A stretch of DNA of 64,000 nt from Strigamia acuminata (lineage: Eukaryota; Arthropoda; Chilopoda; Geophilomorpha; Linotaeniidae), in NCBI GenBank assembly GCA_949358305.1, contig OX442314.1:45082581-45146580 (forward strand), read 5' to 3'. The stretch's first letter is position 1, and each line of letters starts with the position of its first letter. Shown piece by piece: positions 11,215 through 20,373 of this stretch. The notes below the pieces were generated by a model. That model made no database searches and had not been told where the DNA came from. It saw only the letters and a program-made list of their open reading frames with translations. The position numbers were made by a program, and so were the translations under genes.

Positions 11215-11499
11215 AGCCTTTTAGCGCGCGACATTCGACAATACGTTGCGATCGAGGGCGCGTGGGTCGCGAGGCAAACAATAATCGTCCTCTCGAATAG
11301 AACTAAGAATTTAGTTTAGGTTAATCCTTCAAACTCTCTCCAGCAACAAATTTTCGATCTCGACATCAGAAATTAGAAAATAGAAAGAAAAAAAATTCCA
11401 ATTTTCTATTTGATTTTTTTTATTTTGTATTAGAGTTTTTTGGAAGAATTTTAGTGATTTTTATTTATTAATTTAATCTTTTATTGATTAATTTTTATC

Positions 11500-12585
11500 A
11501 TGTCTGGGTGCTGTCCTCCTCCATCACCATGCTGCCCACAACCTAAACCGTAAGTTTTGGGCTTTTCGAACGTTCTTTTCGAATTCGTTTTGCATTTTGG
11601 ATTTTTTGTTTTATTTTTTCAGGTCTTGCTGCCCACCGCCTCCGTGCTGCCCACCACCCAAGCCGTAAGTTTTTGTTGAATTTTTGGTTTAATTTTGATT
11701 TTTTTATCGAATTTTGTTGAATTTTTAGTTTAATTTGGATTTTTTATCAGATTTTATTTAATGTTTGGTTTTCTCTCGTTTAGAGTGTGTTGTCCCCCGC
11801 CGCCCAAGCCGTAAGTTTGTTTTATTTGTTTTATTTTTGATTGGATATTTCACTTATTTGATTTTTTAGTGAAATTTTTGGTTTTTTTAGTGAAATTTTT
11901 GGTTTTTTTAGTGAAATTTTTGGTTTTAATGAAATTTTTGGTTTATTTTTGGTTTTTTTAGTGAAATTTTTGGTTTTTTAGTGAATTTTTTGGTTTTTTA
12001 GTGAAACTTTTGATTTTTAATTATTGAATTTTTGATTTTTTCGTTTAGAGTGTGTTGTCCCCCGCCACCCAAGCCGTAAGTATTTTTTTAACAGAAATCA
12101 ATTCGTTACATTTTAATTGTATCGTTTGTAGGTGTTGCCCACCGCCGCCAACATGCTGTTCCCCGCCAACCTGCTGCCCGCCGCCGCCGTGTTGCCCGCC
12201 CCCACCACCATGCTGCCCACCTCCGCCAAGCTGTTGCCCGCCGCCACCGTGTTGCCCGCCACCACCCAGTTGCTGCACTCCCCCGGAGTGTATCGGGAAC
12301 AAACGAGGATCGGTGTGCAACCTTCCGACGGAATGGCAGATCAAGGTGAACGTACCTGACTACAAACCCAACGAGTTGTGCGTCAAGGTGTGTAACGGCA
12401 AAGTCGAGATTAAGGGAGCCAAGTCGCTCCAGTGCATCGACAACTCGGACAGCAGCACGTTGTCGTCGTCGGAGAGCTTCAGCGAGAGGTTCTGCATTCC
12501 ACCCGATGTTGAGCCATCGACCGTCGCCTGGGAATACAAGGGATGCACGCTGTTGGTTTCTGCATGCAAGAAATGTTGCCGCTAA
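11500..12585 (+). CDS. CCPPPP-repeat small-heat-shock-like protein, paralogue C
   Basis: Five exons: 11500-11549, 11623-11664, 11784-11810, 12049-12075, 12132-12585; every intron is phase 2 with a CC|GTAAGT-type donor; 600 nt, 199 residues. The N-terminal half is Cys/Pro repeats (SGCCPPPSPCCPQPKP, SCCPPPPCCPPPKP, two copies of VCCPPPPKP, then ten or so CCPPPP units). The C-terminal half is the same alpha-crystallin-like domain as A and B: CNLPTEWQIKVNVPDYKP, KVEIKGAK, SFSERFCIPPDVEPSTVAWEY, CTLLVSACKKCCR. Exons 3 and 4 differ at one base and are a recent exon duplication; being symmetrical 27-mers they add nine residues without a frame change. The layout mimics ODF1 but with the Cys-Pro repeat at the N-terminus rather than the C-terminus. 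Expression in testis is a guess. Confidence 0.85.
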
Positions 12586-12890
12586 AGGAATATGTTGAAC
12601 TTTGATGAATATTGCATGGAGAGATTAGAAATTGTATCTAAATTGACAGAATTAAAGATTAACCTTCTGAATACCAAATCAATGCCACATTTCATCCACA
12701 AACATTCAAAATAAAATAAAAAAATCCGGGAATTCCAAATAATGGCCGCATGGAGTCGATCGTGGACGGCACGACGCTATTTTTTATACACATTTTCTAA
12801 ATTTAAATCAAAATATGCAAAATCAATCCAAAAAATCGTAAAACCCCATCCATCTCTTATTAATTTACTTATCAGACATTTCAAATAAAT
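12586..12890. other. 3' flank of paralogue C
   Basis: AT-rich sequence with AATAAA-like motifs near 12710; no gene seen. Confidence 0.4.
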
Positions 12891-13096
12891 AACAAATCAA
12901 ATTCACTTTTTAATTTTACCCGTAAAAATACCAACTCCCCGGCCGCATCAACTCACCCATCGCCCGCCCATCGATCACAAAACCCCGCCGATCAAAATCC
13001 ACCACCGCAAATAAAAACAACACAAACACACGCAAACATCAATTTTATTCACATTCTCGCCACAATGCCACCAAATCCTCCACTTCACATCGTCCT
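12891..13096 (-). pseudogene. Duplicated 3' end of the Kelch gene
   Basis: About 200 bp here match 13646-13850, which covers the 3' UTR and last codons of the BTB-Kelch gene: shared blocks include GGCCGCATCAACTC, CATCGCCCGCCCATCGATC and AAACATCAATTTTATTCACA. It has small indels and lacks the rest of the gene, so it is a truncated copy. The two copies flank a Helitron-like element. Confidence 0.75.
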
Positions 13097-13119
13097 CAAC
13101 CCTATCTTCTATCCATAAT

Positions 13120-13636
13120 ATAATCTATATAAATAAAAATGTAAATGTGTTTTCTGTTCATTATCTCAAATCTCCCTAAGTTCTTGACCGATTGGTTTGA
13201 AATTTTGACACAACGCTGCATTTGAATAAGGGAGTGTTGTTATGTACCTGTGATACTTACTACACCTGTGACAGGTGAGAACGTGCTTTTTCCAAACAAA
13301 CATGGTTCTAGCGCCATCTGTTGCATGCTTCGCGAATGAGAAAAGGTTGACTCGAAAACCTGGCTTTGCAATTCAGCAGTATTTCCACGGGGTTTATTTC
13401 CACGGGGTTTATTTCCACGGGATTTATTTCCACGGGATTTATTTCCACGGGATTTATTTCCACGGGATTTATTTCCACGGGATTTATTTCCACGGGATTT
13501 ATTTCCACGGGATTTATTTCCACGGGATTTATTTCCACGGGATTTATTTCCACGGGATTTATTTCCACGGGATTTATTTCCACGGGATTTATTTCCACGG
13601 GATTTATTTCCACGCGTGGCCGGGTACAGCTTGTTT
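13120..13636 (+). mobile_element. Non-autonomous Helitron-like element with minisatellite
   Basis: Starts ATCTATATAAATAAAAATG, has TTCTTGACCGATTGGTTTG and AAATTTTGACACAACGC, and ends CGCGTGGCCGGGTACAGC. These are the end and body styles of the non-autonomous Helitron-type elements of insects, which often carry an internal minisatellite. No terminal inverted repeats or clean target duplication, as expected. Family call is from memory of such elements, not an alignment. Confidence 0.55.
13381..13615. repeat. 15-bp minisatellite
   Basis: About 15.6 nearly perfect copies of TTTATTTCCACGGGA. All three frames on both strands are open through the array, which creates spurious open frames (RGNKS, VEINP, FHGIY repeats). 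Confidence 0.95.
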
Positions 13637-13803
13637 AAAATAAAAAACAAATCAAATTCACTTTTTAATTCTATCCGTAAAAATACCAACTCCTCGGCCG
13701 CATCAACTCGCCCATCGCCCGCCCATCGATCCCAAAACCCCGCCGAACAAAATCCACCACCGCAAATAAAAACAACACAAACACACGCAAACATCAATTT
13801 TAT

Positions 13804-15528
13804 TCACATCCTCGCCACAATCGCCACCAAATCCTCCACAAACTTGACATCGTCCGAAACCCGCTTCCAAAAGCCCATCTTCGGATAAAACTCCCACAAC
13901 AAACTATAATTATCGATGAAAAACAAACACGGCAGCTCCTTCCCCATCGCGCACAGCCTCCACGACTCCCCCAGCTGTCCGATGCCGTCCGGCAGCTCCA
14001 CGGCCATCCACTCCACCCGCGTGCAATCCAACGCGTTCCACCGTCCCTCATGCTTACTATCCTCCCCGCAGAAATAAATGACCCCGCTCGACGGCGCGCA
14101 CTTGACTCCGCAGCACCCGCTCAGCGCCATGTCGTGCGTCGCCACCACCTTGGCGTCCGGCACGAACTGCATGACGCACTGGTTCCAGCACACGCACCAC
14201 ACGCACTCGCAGCACGTGAGCAGCGTGGACGCCGAATTCGGAAACTGCGTGTTCAAAACCTCCCACGTGCAGCACGACAGGTCGCAGCACACGAGTTTAT
14301 TCGCGACGTGCAGGTAAATCTTGTTGCGAAAATCGACGGCCGAGTGCAGCTCGTATCGCTCGTAGGGAAACAGCAGGCACTCGTTGCACCCGGCGTCGGC
14401 GTGCAGGCGGTGGAGCGTCCGACAGTCGTTCGCGACCTTCTCGAAGTAGTAAATGAAGTTGCCCGCTCCGAAAAACGCGAGGAGATCCGCCGAGGTGATT
14501 TTGCTCAGACTCTTCGCGTCCGACCACACGTTGTCGGCGTAGTAATACGTGTGCATGACGTAATTCAGCTTGTTCTTGCCCCTGCCGATGAAATCGAGCT
14601 TCACGTGCGCGCACGCCTCGACGCAGCTCTCGCTCGTCGTGCACGCGCCGCTCCGGCACGATTTCTTCGTCGTGCCCGTCGCCGTCGCGTGCTCTTTCAC
14701 GAGCCGCGTGGTGGCCGCTCGGTACAGCCGCGAGAAAAAATCGCGCGACACGTCCACGACGAACGGCTCGCGGCCCAGCATGTGGAAACACTCGTCCGAA
14801 ATGTCGTCCACCTCCACCTTGTCCATCACGGCCATCACGTCGCACTTGCGCGCGTTTAAATCGTGTTTGGCCCACCGGATGACGCCGTACACGATCACGT
14901 CGGGGCTCTGGAACGATTTCGCGCACGTCACGAGCCTCACCAGTCCGTCCGACGTGAGTTCGAGGAACGTGTTCGTGTGCTGCAGCTTGTCGAAGTGTTG
15001 TCCGGCGAACTTCTGCATTTCGTCGCCCTCGAGCGTCAACGTGGACACGTCGAGCACTTCCAGGCAGTTTTCGAGCTTGAGGTTGCGCACGAGGTTTTGG
15101 CGACAGTACGACACGAGGGCGGGCAGTTGGAGGACGTCGGACGCGACGAGGACGCTTTTGAGCGCGTTGGCGTCGTTGTCCACGTCGGTGGGGTAGCGGC
15201 CGGTGTAGATGTAGCGCAGGGCGTGGTCCAGGCCGGTCGCGGTCACGCCGTGCAGGTGGATCTTGGTGTCGTCGCCCCCGCCCGGGCGGTTGGCGAGCAC
15301 GGCGCGGAAGTAGAGGCAGCCGGCGCTGAGGACGCATTTGTGGGCGCGCAGTTGTCCGTCGTCGCAGTCGAGGGCCACGTCGGTCATGACGTTGTCCGTG
15401 CGCAGTTTTTCCAGTTCGGACGTGGTCTCGAATACTTTTTCTCGGTCGTGGGTGTGCGTCCTTTCCCAACTCATCTCGGCGCGTGTTTGTCGGGTTAACT
15501 CGTTTGATTTAGGTTTCGTTTCGCCCAT
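13804..15528 (-). CDS. BTB-BACK-Kelch protein, single exon
   Basis: 574 residues from the first ATG (MGETKPKSN, 15528). BTB domain at about residues 40-150 (VMTDVALDCDDGQLRAHKCV, LHALRYIYTGRYPTD-type end), BACK domain at about 155-270 (NCLEVLDVSTLTLEGDEMQK, FLELTSDGLVRLV, VIRWAKHDLNARK), then a C-terminal region with weak Kelch-type beta-propeller character (NKIYLHVANKLVCCDLSCCTW, GVIYFCGEDSKHEG). Such proteins are usually substrate adaptors of Cullin-3 ubiquitin ligases. The frame has no introns and is much more GC-rich than its surroundings, so overlapping frames on both strands are open too. The TGA stop overlaps an AATAAA signal (TGAATAAA). A 3' fragment copy lies at 12891-13096. Confidence 0.85.
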   Translation of the reverse strand: MGETKPKSNELTRQTRAEMSWERTHTHDREKVFETTSELEKLRTDNVMTDVALDCDDGQLRAHKCVLSAGCLYFRAVLANRPGGGDDTKIHLHGVTATGLDHALRYIYTGRYPTDVDNDANALKSVLVASDVLQLPALVSYCRQNLVRNLKLENCLEVLDVSTLTLEGDEMQKFAGQHFDKLQHTNTFLELTSDGLVRLVTCAKSFQSPDVIVYGVIRWAKHDLNARKCDVMAVMDKVEVDDISDECFHMLGREPFVVDVSRDFFSRLYRAATTRLVKEHATATGTTKKSCRSGACTTSESCVEACAHVKLDFIGRGKNKLNYVMHTYYYADNVWSDAKSLSKITSADLLAFFGAGNFIYYFEKVANDCRTLHRLHADAGCNECLLFPYERYELHSAVDFRNKIYLHVANKLVCCDLSCCTWEVLNTQFPNSASTLLTCCECVWCVCWNQCVMQFVPDAKVVATHDMALSGCCGVKCAPSSGVIYFCGEDSKHEGRWNALDCTRVEWMAVELPDGIGQLGESWRLCAMGKELPCLFFIDNYSLLWEFYPKMGFWKRVSDDVKFVEDLVAIVARM

Positions 15529-15824
15529 TTCTTGTCGGGAGTCGTTGCTGGGGCGATGCGAGTCAAACGTTCCTTTTTGTTGATTCAATGATTCGTGTTT
15601 GCTCGTTTGTTGTGATTGGTTACAATGGAGAGAAATGATTGTCGTTTTTGGCGGTTTTATGGCAATAATTTATGTTTAAAAAATATATTTTACAATATAT
15701 TGTATTTTATTTATTTCTTTATTTTCACTGCGGGACTTGGAAGTGCTGGGTCCCGCGTGTCAGATACGACTAAAGGTCGATTTATCTCATCCAAAACGTT
15801 GCACTAACGTCTAGAATTGCTTCG

Positions 15825-16223
15825 ATGTATATAAACAAAGTGTGCAGCAGCTTCTACCGTTACTTTCACAACTACGGTACTCATTTCTCAATGGACAGTC
15901 GACAGGAAATTCGGAAAAATCATTACGAAATACGGAATTTACTAATGCAAAGTAATGGACCACGCTTTCACACACTTAACACAAAAATATTGACTCCAGA
16001 CGTTGCTGAATTGCTAAATCGGACGGAATACCTCGTACAAAATCCCTTCTCATTTAGTGCCTTGTCGCCGTACGACAATTGTAGCGAACAAAACGTTTCT
16101 GGCAGTTTGAGCCAACTCGGTGACACCTCAAAACACGTCTCGACGGCATCGCAGCACTTCATGCTTTGGGAAACGCTCATTTTATTGATGATCATGGGTT
16201 TGTTGCTGCTAGCGCTTCGCTAA
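15825..16223 (+). CDS. Putative small tail-anchored membrane protein
   Basis: 132-residue intronless frame. The only clear feature is a C-terminal hydrophobic stretch (LWETLILLMIMGLLLLAL) ending one residue before the stop, the layout of a tail-anchored protein with its bulk in the cytosol. The N-terminus could instead start at the internal Met (MDSRQEIRKN). AATAAA follows at about 16288. I recognise no family. It sits in a run of intronless genes; whether it is expressed is unknown. Confidence 0.45.
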   Translation: MYINKVCSSFYRYFHNYGTHFSMDSRQEIRKNHYEIRNLLMQSNGPRFHTLNTKILTPDVAELLNRTEYLVQNPFSFSALSPYDNCSEQNVSGSLSQLGDTSKHVSTASQHFMLWETLILLMIMGLLLLALR

Positions 16224-16526
16224 TCGAAATTCTAATCGGTATTTGCTAATCCAGTCGAAAAATCAATCTTAGAATTAAAAATAGAAAATAAAATCACGTC
16301 ATTTCTGTAAAAAACGCACTCTAGTGTCAATCACGATCAAGAATCAAGTGTACACACAACACAAGAGTCGAATAGAATGCTCGCTTAACGTCGCGTTTTA
16401 CGAAATTGTTAGCGTTGTCATGACTGTGCAATAAGCCTAGTAATGTTTACATTTGGTTAAAACAAAAATTTCCATTTAGACCACAAATATAAATTCGAGA
16501 GTGTACACGCGTTGCCGAGTTCGAAA

Positions 16527-17051
16527 ATGCCTCATCCTCGCTATCCGCTCGACAGGCCCTGTCGGCAACGGCTTTTTTCCGACCAATGCATGCCAATCGG
16601 CGCCGTGGAAGACGAAATGAGACGGCTCCCGGACCATTTGGCCCGCCGCATCGTCCCGACCAAAGCGCAGCAAAAACGACTCTCGGCGATGCATCCGGCT
16701 CGTCGGGCGCTCGAAATCTCCGGCCTCGCGGCTTCCAGCCACCCGCCCGTTGGATCGGCGGCCAAATTCAAGCTCAACTCGCCGAAAGGGCCCAAGTGTA
16801 AGAAGAAGTCGACGACGCCGCCGAAGAAAGCGGCGCCCCTCCCGCCCGCGCGCTCGGTTAAGGCGGTAAAGTCGGTGCCGAACGAGCTGGGCTGCGGCTC
16901 GGACCAGCGGATGACGATTTACTGCGTCGGCTGCAAACAGAAGACGCTGAGCGAAAACGTGAAGATTTGTCTGACGAAAAATCGGCGGAGAGTGGTCAAG
17001 GCGATCTGCTGCAAGTGCAACAGGCGCAAAGCGCAGTTTATCCCCGGATGA
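16527..17051 (+). CDS. Zinc-ribbon protein, C-terminal CxxC...CxxC
   Basis: 174 residues from the first ATG (MPHPRYPLDRPC). The middle is Lys/Pro/Ala-rich and basic (KCKKKSTTPPKKAAPLPPAR). The last 45 residues form a compact YCVGCKQKT...KNRRRVVKAICCKCNRRK unit: C-x2-C, about 20 residues with a TKN.R motif, then C-x2-C and a short FIPG end. Short domains of this pattern ('YCV.C...T......TKNGR....G.C..C') occur in invertebrate and large-DNA-virus hypothetical proteins; I recall the DUF5679 type as nearest but cannot confirm. GC-rich codon use like the neighbouring Kelch gene. Single exon. Function unknown; nucleic-acid binding is an inference from the basic stretch plus ribbon. Confidence 0.6.
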   Translation: MPHPRYPLDRPCRQRLFSDQCMPIGAVEDEMRRLPDHLARRIVPTKAQQKRLSAMHPARRALEISGLAASSHPPVGSAAKFKLNSPKGPKCKKKSTTPPKKAAPLPPARSVKAVKSVPNELGCGSDQRMTIYCVGCKQKTLSENVKICLTKNRRRVVKAICCKCNRRKAQFIPG

Positions 17052-18000
17052 TTGACTGACTGATGATCGAACTAATTAATTTGGCAAAATCCAACACATA
17101 TCTTCAACGCACGTCCTCGTTTATTTGTCACATGATTTTAATTTTACGTAAAGAATTTGTCATTTTTATTTTTTAATTTTGATTCGAAATTGTTGGAAAT
17201 ATTTAAAAATAGCTAACGAGAAAATTGTACGTAGATAAATAGAATTGGAATGTTTTAAAGTTATTTTTTTTTAATAGAGGAAAAAAAAAGAAATTTCCGT
17301 GAAAATTTAGTATCGTTCTTCAATTGTTTAAGGTTTTTTTTTGTGTGTTTTTCTAAATTTGTTTAAATCGAAGAATTGCTATTGCATAAACAGTTACTGG
17401 ATTTGTAATTTTATTAAACTAAAATTGAATAAAGTGTGAAAAGGGAGCAGAAGTTGCTCGAACTTATAAAAAAAAAATGAAATTAATATTGGGAAGATGA
17501 CAACATATACCAAATACAACTACATTTCAAAAGTTTAGAAAGTGAGTGAAAAATGGTGAATAACACCAAATAATTGACTTAAAAGTTAAGCCAAACAAAT
17601 TTATACCATCGGATTTGAATAGAACAATTATTTTGCGTTTAAAATAACCCAAAATTTACGTATATTTAGTTAGAAATCCAGATATTCAAAACATCACTTG
17701 TGTCAAAAGTTTAGAAAAATCATTTCGTAAGTTTAGAAAGTGCAACATAATTTGCATACTGTGACGTATTGCAAACACTCATCCGCAAACTGGATATATT
17801 ATTGTCATTTACTAGTCATTTGTGCGTGTAGTCCGTACGAACAAAAACCAATTCTGACGATTTTATAATGAAACAAATTATAAAAAGAATTAAAAGCAGT
17901 AAAACATAAAGCGTTTACGGTATTTGCATATTGGTACACAGGTGGCGCTGATGGGTGGACTAGCGTCACAATTTAACAGATTGAAAGATGGAGTGCGAAC
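17052..18000. other. AT-rich intergenic region
   Basis: No gene seen. CAAAAGTTTAGAAA recurs at about 17531, 17704 and 17731, suggesting an old repeat. The right end is probably the LTR of the minus-strand element remnant at 18001-18341. Confidence 0.4.
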
Positions 18001-18341
18001 GCTACAGTACCCCCTTTGGGATCCAACAGGGAGCAATTTACACAATGAAATATTAAAACATTAAATTTAAATGTAAATAACGAATAAATGAAATACAATT
18101 ACAATATTGAATTGGCTTATTAATTCTATGGGAAACCATAAAATTCTGTGGGCTTCTTGGTGCGAACAGGCCGAGGACTGCGTACGGGATTCAGACGCGG
18201 TCGTGGCGGTGATACAGGCACAATAGGCGGCGGCGACGTTGGAGGAGCGACAGGTACGAGTATAACTGGAATAGGCGCAGCGACAGGTGATAGTGGCAGA
18301 GGAATGTCAATCGGCGCGGCAGAAGTAACGTTTTTAGGCAT
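18001..18341 (-). mobile_element. 3' end of an LTR retroelement (polyprotein tail, PPT, LTR start)
   Basis: On the minus strand, a Pro-rich reading frame (18341 to 18126) ends RSPRPVRTKKPTEFYGFP, resembling the tails of LTR-retrotransposon polyproteins. It is followed 105 bp later by a purine tract, CCCAAAGGGGGTAC (18007-18020), and TGTAGCG, which would be the first bases of an LTR running toward lower coordinates. No PR/RT/IN frame remains upstream. Confidence 0.45.
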
Positions 18342-19057
18342 TACAAATGGAGCCGGGCGGTGCTTTGTGTTTATATGTGCTAATACTCTACGAACTGCTA
18401 GATTTAGTGTTTTATGTGTACGATATTCTAAAAACTGCTAGAAACAGTAAGTGTTTTGTGCGCAATAATTTTCATCACAGTGATAATTCAACGTGTGAAG
18501 TGTTTAATTCTATTTATTATGATTTTGTGCTTCGAAAAGACTGTTAGCGGACAATTAAGACTTTTATTTTGAAGTGCATTTATTTATTTTGTTTAATTTC
18601 ATCATTTATCCTGAACAATTTGATAAGTTAACCAATTTTTGACAAAAGGTTCGTTGAAAATATTACAAAATCATCACACATGTTTTTGACTATTACTTTT
18701 TTTTTATAATACATTTTGTGAAAATCCAAATGAAACAGTTAAAACCGGAATACTGTTTGGAATTAAATGTCACGAAACGTTCATTACACGCATTTTTCAT
18801 TTCGAGCAGAGCCTGCTGGTAATCATCGTTAAATGCGGCCCCTTAGCGCTTCACTGCAGTACGCCCGCCTTTCAATACGCACTCCAAGGACTATCGTATG
18901 GGCGATACGACGTTCAGAAAACGTTTTGTATAACAGCCAATCAGGGCTGAGAACTGAAATATACAACCTGTGACTTGTGTTGAATAAATCACTTGTAATC
19001 TTTCAGCCTTACGACTTGTTGTGTTTATTGATCGAGCTATTTCCAACAGAAACATCG
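18342..19057 (+). promoter_or_regulatory. Upstream region of the Prp8-domain gene
   Basis: Mostly unremarkable. At 18930-18965 there are CAGCCAATCAGGG (CCAAT box) and GAAATATACAA (TATA-like), and AATCTTTCAG at about 18998-19007 could be a splice acceptor of a 5' UTR intron. Assignment is tentative. Confidence 0.35.
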
Positions 19058-19684
19058 ATGGCATCGTCTAATCAAAGTACCTGTACTTGGTTTGTTGAAA
19101 GCACCGGCGTACAATTGTACAGCAACGGGGCCATTTACATTGCCAATCTGCGCACGGGACAATTATTCTTGCGAATTCTGCACGCATCCACCCGGTTCAA
19201 TTGGGTTGGTTTACGGAGTGAGGCCGAAGAAGTGGGCGCACTCATCCGTTCCTTGCCAGTTAATGAACGACCCCAACAAGTTGTCGTCACCCCCGAAGTG
19301 TTGGACGCCTTCATCGAGCATTTGGTCGATTTTCCCGACATCGTGATTCAGAGATGCGACATTCAGCCCTTGTTCAAAGCCTTATTCAAAGCCTTCGTAT
19401 TTGTGGATAAGTTTAAAGATTTGATCGCGGAAGCAACGGAATCGAAGACGGTTCTTCTCAACGTTTACGATGATTGGCTCGCATCCATTTCACCGTACGC
19501 GGCTTTCTGTCGTTTCAATTTTATCATGAGGGCCATTATGGTCAGTGTAAAACGCACCTGGCTCATTCTCAAACCCAACGTGACCACCATGACCGAACCC
19601 GACCACATCTGGCCCACGTACACCGTCGAGGAGTGGACCAATATCGAAGACCAACTTAAACATCTCATTCTAGCAAACATGTAA
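19058..19684 (+). CDS. Freestanding Prp8 RNase H-like domain protein
   Basis: 208 residues from ATG 19058, one exon. It matches, from end to end, the RNase H-like domain (domain IV) of the spliceosomal protein Prp8: TWFVESTGV, NGAIYIANLRTGQLFLRILH, EEVGALIRSLPVNERPQQVV, EHLVDFPDIVI, FKDLIAEATESKTVLLNVYD, LILKPNVTTMTEPDHIWPTY, EEWTNIEDQLKHLILANM. Compared with canonical Prp8 (recalled), the segment between WFV..T.V and NGAI is about 16 residues shorter, i.e. the beta-hairpin that projects from this domain is missing, and the protein stops where Prp8 would continue toward its Jab1/MPN domain. The frame is intact, so it may be an expressed retro-derived partial paralogue; dominant interference with or modulation of the spliceosome would be speculation. 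It is too divergent to be a fresh retrocopy. Confidence 0.85.
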   Translation: MASSNQSTCTWFVESTGVQLYSNGAIYIANLRTGQLFLRILHASTRFNWVGLRSEAEEVGALIRSLPVNERPQQVVVTPEVLDAFIEHLVDFPDIVIQRCDIQPLFKALFKAFVFVDKFKDLIAEATESKTVLLNVYDDWLASISPYAAFCRFNFIMRAIMVSVKRTWLILKPNVTTMTEPDHIWPTYTVEEWTNIEDQLKHLILANM

Positions 19685-20373
19685 TGACCGACGAACAGGG
19701 TTATAATTTATAATCGCTTTTTCTTCTTGTTTTTGGAATAAATCATTGAATAAAGAAATACCTAATTTTGTAATACAAGTCCAAGAGTGTAATAAGCGAT
19801 CATTTTGATTGGCAATTATTTTAGAATATTTAATTCCGAAAGAGTGTTCTCTTTTTATTGTGAAATAAAATAAAATAAAACTTGCAATATTTTTAATTTC
19901 CTTACATTTTACAAATAAAGTCAGAACAGTTTATTTTTATCGATTTTTTCAGATTTTTAAATAAAAAGTATCTAAAACTTAATTAAAATGTGTCTTCTTC
20001 CTGAAAGTGATTTGTTCAAATTAAACTTTTTGTGTTTTTCCTAAGCATCAAAATTAATATTTGCAAATATATCAATTTGAGCACCTATAGCTAAATGTAA
20101 TCATCTTGAACATTTGAAAATTTAATTCAGAACATACAAAAACGTGAAAGGGAAAGAAATTTTTACATTTTATTTACAATGCAAGAACATGTTTTAAAAT
20201 TGAAAATGAACCAAGAAAAAAATATACAATTCTACTGGTCAAGAATTCAAAGTAATAAGTATGTTACTTTAAAAAAAAAGTGAAATGCACAAACAAAACA
20301 AAAAATTAGCATTTGAATTTAAGAATTATAAACAGAATGTATGAAATAAACGTTTTTAAATTTATATTCCTGC
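19685..20373. other. AT-rich intergenic region
   Basis: AATAAA at 19736 and 19748 probably ends the Prp8-domain transcript. Nothing else recognised. Confidence 0.5.

Noticed and set aside
13240-13797. Long frames of RGNKS, VEINP and FHGIY repeats on both strands
   Set aside because: They are translations of the 15-bp minisatellite, whose period is a multiple of three and lacks stops in several frames.
14050-15498. Large frames antisense or out of frame to the BTB-Kelch gene, rich in Arg/His/Val
   Set aside because: Shadow frames of a GC-rich coding exon; they contain no domain and the BTB-BACK frame explains the region.
19058-19684. Prp8-domain frame as a recent processed pseudogene
   Set aside because: Divergence from Prp8 is high yet the frame is open, the hairpin is removed cleanly and no poly-A tract follows; a recent retrocopy should look much closer to the parent.
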